Shown here piece by piece: positions 61,801-64,000 of a stretch of 64,000 nucleotides of DNA. The notes beneath the pieces are model-generated. The model saw nothing but the letters and a program-made list of their open reading frames with translations. It was not told the DNA's origin and did no database searches. A program made the translations under genes and the position numbers. The stretch covers positions 62,001-126,000 of the forward strand of contig JAOABQ010000084.1 of NCBI GenBank assembly GCA_026418275.1, read 5' to 3'. The stretch comes from Clostridia bacterium. GTDB taxonomy: Bacteria > Bacillota > Clostridia > Acetivibrionales > DSM-2933. The first letter of the stretch is position 1; each line of letters opens with the position of its first letter.

Positions 61801-64000
61801 TTTCCGGTGAACACATACTTCTCTTTAAGGATGAAGGAAATTTAGCAGACAGATTGGCGCATGTTTTAAAAGAAAAGGGTGCGGAAGTAACTGAGGTTGA
61901 ATTCGGGCGCGCCTATCATAAAAAAGAAGAAGGCAAGTTTGTCATAGAAGGGATTGAAGAGGATTACCAAAGATTGATAGAGAGCGCTAAAAGCCGCGGA
62001 ATATCAAGAATTATCCACATGTCAACCATTGGCGGGACCGGGGAAAATGAAAGCATGGAAGCCTTTTTGGATAAGAAGAACAGGGGTGTATTAAGCTTGT
62101 TCAATTTGACAAGGGCGCTATCAAAGCACAAGTTCAATGACAGGCTGGCAATGGTATTAATCTCAGATTATGCAACCGAAGTATGCATGGCTGAAGAGCG
62201 CATCAACCCGCTTAACAATGCATTCTTGAGTATGGCTAAGGTTATTGGTGCCGAGCATCCGAACATTTATTTAAAGAGTCTGGATATCGACATGAGAGTA
62301 AATGAAGAAGATATAATGAATGAAATCCTGGTGGAAAATAAAAACCTTATAGCTGCCTACCGCAATGGAAAGAGGTTTGTTGAAAGCTTCCAAACACTTG
62401 ACATGGGTAAAAAAGAGCTGCTGGAGTGTACTATAAAAACCGGCGGAGTTTATATGATTACCGGTGGCTTGGGAGGCTTGGGAATTGAGATTGGCAAGTA
62501 TCTGGCATCAAAGGCTGAGGTCAATATTTGCTTTGTAAACCGTTCAAAGCTGCCGGATAGAGAAAAATGGGATGAAATTCTTCTGAAAAATGAAGACGCC
62601 AGGCTTTGCAAAAAGATTAAGGCAGTCAGAGAAATTGAAGCTATGGGAGCTAAAGTGATATGCGCAAGCAGCGATGTTGCATGTCTGGAGGACATGAAAA
62701 GCTTAGTGGATGTATTGAAAAACAGATTTGGAGGAATAAACGGTATTATCCATGCAGCCGGGGTGGCCGGCAACGGCTTGATCATGAACCGGAGCTTTGA
62801 TGCATTCAGAAGTGTAACCGGGCCCAAAATGGAAGGAACATGGATACTTGACAGCCTGACCCGGGATATTCAAATGGATTTCTTTATATTGTTCTCCTCC
62901 ATCGTCTCCATCATGGGAGGTGCAGGACAAGGAGATTATACCGCCGCAAATTCCTATCTTGATTCCTTTGCCTACTATAGGAACAAAATAGGCAAAAGAA
63001 CGGTATCAATAAATTGGCCTTCATGGAAGGAGACCGGAATGGCTGTGGATTTTGGAGTAAACATGGATGATGTTTTCAAAGCCATTTCTACGGCGGATGC
63101 GTTAAGCGCGTTTGAAAATATCCTAAATAAGGATATAAAAAGAACTATCGTAGCAGAACCCAATTTCGAGCATATTGTTTTCCAGAATGAAGCAGCACTA
63201 CCTTTTCATATTTCTTCCGAAATTTCTCGAAGAGCAAAGCGCTTTAGGGAGAGACATCAAAACAAAGGATCGCAGAACTCGGATAACCGGCATATAGAAG
63301 TTAAGCTTAAGGGTAGGGAGGATGAAAAGTATAGCGGCATAGAAAGGGCTATTGCCGGAATTTGGGGAAACCTTCTGGGTATAGAGGAAATCAGTATTTA
63401 CGATGATTTCTTTGAACTGGGGGGGAACTCGCTTTTGGCAGTTAAGCTTGAAGCTGAAATGGAAAAAAGCGGCCTGATGATTGAATATGCCGATGTAAGC
63501 AGCTACCCAACCCTTTTGGATTTAGCCAACTACCTTGAGGGAAGGGATGGTGGGAATACAGCTGTATCCCAAAGCAATACAGCCGCTTCTGAGGATAGGA
63601 ATTACTCTGCTGATAATGAGAAGGCAGCTAAAACAGAGGAAGTATTTGAAATGGATAAACCTAAAAGTTTATCAGGTAGTTTGAAGATACTTGAAAATTT
63701 CGAGCCGTTTAATGATATGGTTTACAGGGGCTGCTTCTATAGTGCGCTTTTCCCTGTTATCAGGCATTTTGACCGGTCAGTACTTACTTATCTGGTCAAT
63801 GAAATGAATATTTATCACCGGAATGAAGATAAAAATTTAATTATGTTTGGCAATGATAGCAGTGTAGGAATTCTGGACGTTAAATATATCATGCCCAAAA
63901 CTTTGGAGCAGATATCCCAAGACATTGGAATACACATGGAAGCGAAAGCTTACAGCAGTGATTTGATTGGGGATATCGTCGCCTCCATTTCTGCCGGTAG
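58848..64000 (+). CDS. PKS module: KS-DH-KR-ACP plus C-terminal unknown domain (3' end beyond window)
   Basis: The frame opens with ATG 58848, 2 nt after the previous stop, and is still open at the window edge (1717 codons). Residues 1-35 are a helical docking segment (YIIKQVAANKLSQDEAKKML). Ketosynthase about 40-470 (Cys in TACSSG, His in EAHGTGT and CMGHL). Dehydratase about 670-950 (DHKVLGNYIVPG; HPALMD). KR about 1195-1400 (ITGGLGGLG; Tyr in DYTAAN). ACP about 1500-1560 (FFELGGNS). After a polar linker, a new domain begins near residue 1615: ENFEPFNDMVYRGCFYSALF. It is not a KS, C, TE or reductase; its Cys-containing start recalls BtrH-like/papain-fold acyl-transfer proteins, but that is only an impression from the first 100 residues. 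Confidence 0.9.
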   Translation, partial: METVKSYIIKQVAANKLSQDEAKKMLMELKPKTGRVDEEIAIIGMACQFPDAKNTDEYWNNLASGKVCIRELPESRKKDCLAILSSPIFSKVLMDTELNSKDVREGNIQFVKQGYLDEIDKFDADFFHIPPREAKYIDPIQRVFMETAWQAIEDAGYGGEKIYGTKTGVFVGKDHTSNTLYSLTSENDQMQLTGSWAGILATRISYIFNFKGPGMVIDTACSSGAVAIHEACRALRSKECDFALAGGVHLAILHDVKGEKSSMEMVESGDSKVRTFDRKANGTVWGEGAGVIFLKPLSKAIEDGDHIYAVIKGSAINNDGTTNGITAPNAEAQEDVIVHAWRDAKVDPETISYIEAHGTGTMLGDPIEIKGLVNAFGRFTGKKQFCGIGSAKPCMGHLVGASGVASLIKVVLSLNNERIPAALNFNDPNPYINFCDSPVYVNDRLREWKKGDLPRRAGVSSFGFSGTNCHIVLEEAPEMDIKGQEGNGEVQILTVSARSESALKDYIDRYDQYFNKKDISDLRDICYTSGTGRGHFAYRIAIPAGNLDELRQKIFKVKEKGFTGLADSGIYYGYHRVVPASAKTPAKGEISEEQKGQISKAAERVFNQLADHGMNDKNTIGELCKLYTEGADIDWNAYYKGKNNKRVPIPAYPLERVRLWANTRELELSGYETSKSNHKYEHPLFDDNLESMDSHLFITQFDVRKHWVLSDHKVLGNYIVPGTTYLEMAREASTKFYHEQNIVLKNVVFITPLLVNEGEPKEVQTIVKEKDGQLEFVVASKAEDGSWIRHAEGNIEAVSEGIHKNAVNISEIIKVCPKEVIIDDSTADTGPFGFGPRWNNGRRVYIGENEMLGYFEIPAEFMKDLDEFGLHPALMDNAINMANTSIGEGLYLPLTYKVLKVYGKAPAKIYSHLRRHSAVQKNPESVTFNATLMDENGLVFAEVEDYTVKRVNEAVSKFRELSGRGGLYYETVWQEERLPMEDSSISGEHILLFKDEGNLADRLAHVLKEKGAEVTEVEFGRAYHKKEEGKFVIEGIEEDYQRLIESAKSRGISRIIHMSTIGGTGENESMEAFLDKKNRGVLSLFNLTRALSKHKFNDRLAMVLISDYATEVCMAEERINPLNNAFLSMAKVIGAEHPNIYLKSLDIDMRVNEEDIMNEILVENKNLIAAYRNGKRFVESFQTLDMGKKELLECTIKTGGVYMITGGLGGLGIEIGKYLASKAEVNICFVNRSKLPDREKWDEILLKNEDARLCKKIKAVREIEAMGAKVICASSDVACLEDMKSLVDVLKNRFGGINGIIHAAGVAGNGLIMNRSFDAFRSVTGPKMEGTWILDSLTRDIQMDFFILFSSIVSIMGGAGQGDYTAANSYLDSFAYYRNKIGKRTVSINWPSWKETGMAVDFGVNMDDVFKAISTADALSAFENILNKDIKRTIVAEPNFEHIVFQNEAALPFHISSEISRRAKRFRERHQNKGSQNSDNRHIEVKLKGREDEKYSGIERAIAGIWGNLLGIEEISIYDDFFELGGNSLLAVKLEAEMEKSGLMIEYADVSSYPTLLDLANYLEGRDGGNTAVSQSNTAASEDRNYSADNEKAAKTEEVFEMDKPKSLSGSLKILENFEPFNDMVYRGCFYSALFPVIRHFDRSVLTYLVNEMNIYHRNEDKNLIMFGNDSSVGILDVKYIMPKTLEQISQDIGIHMEAKAYSSDLIGDIVASISAG

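Noticed and set aside
58188-64000. Terminal thioesterase or reductase at the end of the visible assembly line
   Set aside because: No GxSxG hydrolase or NAD(P)-binding reductase domain follows the last ACP within the window; the domain that begins there is of another type and continues outside.

Overview
The window comes from a low-GC, Gram-positive, flagellated anaerobe, most likely a cellulosome-forming member of the Clostridia (relatives of Acetivibrio, Ruminiclostridium or Pseudobacteroides). This rests on three things: a secreted peptidase carrying a dockerin, an adjacent secreted protein with three cohesin domains joined by Thr/Pro linkers, and clostridial-type ribosome binding sites and codon use. 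I cannot name the species from sequence alone.

Layout. (1) 1-7040: cell-surface and cellulosome-related genes: a truncated LamG-fold secreted protein (minus), a sugar-nucleotide epimerase (plus), an M28 peptidase with dockerin and CBM5/12-like module (minus), and a PPC plus three-cohesin protein (plus). (2) 7043-12435: a flagellar filament operon flaG-fliD-fliS-flgN-like behind a textbook sigma-28 promoter, then a second, short, divergent FliD-like gene on the minus strand. (3) 12609-16971: a mobile-DNA zone: a 106-bp palindromic repeat, a tRNA-Arg(ACG), a 3'-truncated tyrosine integrase, an IS256-family remnant whose left end is split by a group II intron with its reverse transcriptase, and a decayed IS630-family transposase. 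(4) 17160-64000 and beyond: one very large biosynthetic gene cluster, all on the plus strand.

The cluster encodes a type II thioesterase, a PvdE/SyrD-like exporter, two paralogous extracytoplasmic Ntn-type amidohydrolases with a stand-alone membrane protein between them, and a hybrid trans-AT polyketide synthase/nonribosomal peptide synthetase. Read in gene order the assembly line is: FAAL-ACP-C-A(Gly)-PCP-KS-KR-DH-ACP; KS-dead AT-ACP; docking-C-A(Ser)-PCP; KS-KR-ACP; free AT; docking-C-A(Gly-like)-PCP-half C domain; free AT; KS-KR-ACP; KS-DH-KR-ACP; KS-DH-KR-ACP-unknown domain (runs off the window). If colinear, the product is a fatty-acyl-Gly-(enoyl C2)-(keto C2)-Ser-(hydroxy C2)-Gly-(hydroxy C2)-(ene)-(ene) chain that continues outside the window. 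No terminal thioesterase or release domain is seen inside the window.

How it may work together (inference): an FAAL loads a fatty acid, two free acyltransferases feed malonyl units to modules that lack a working AT, the exporter moves an acylated precursor out of the cell, and the lipoprotein Ntn hydrolases trim it outside, in the manner of PvdE and PvdQ for pyoverdine. I do not recognise the cluster as matching a known compound. The most unusual local signals are the dead and internally deleted cis-AT, the half condensation domain, the duplicated hydrolase/membrane-domain unit, and a 106-bp structured repeat present both next to the tRNA and inside the cluster.
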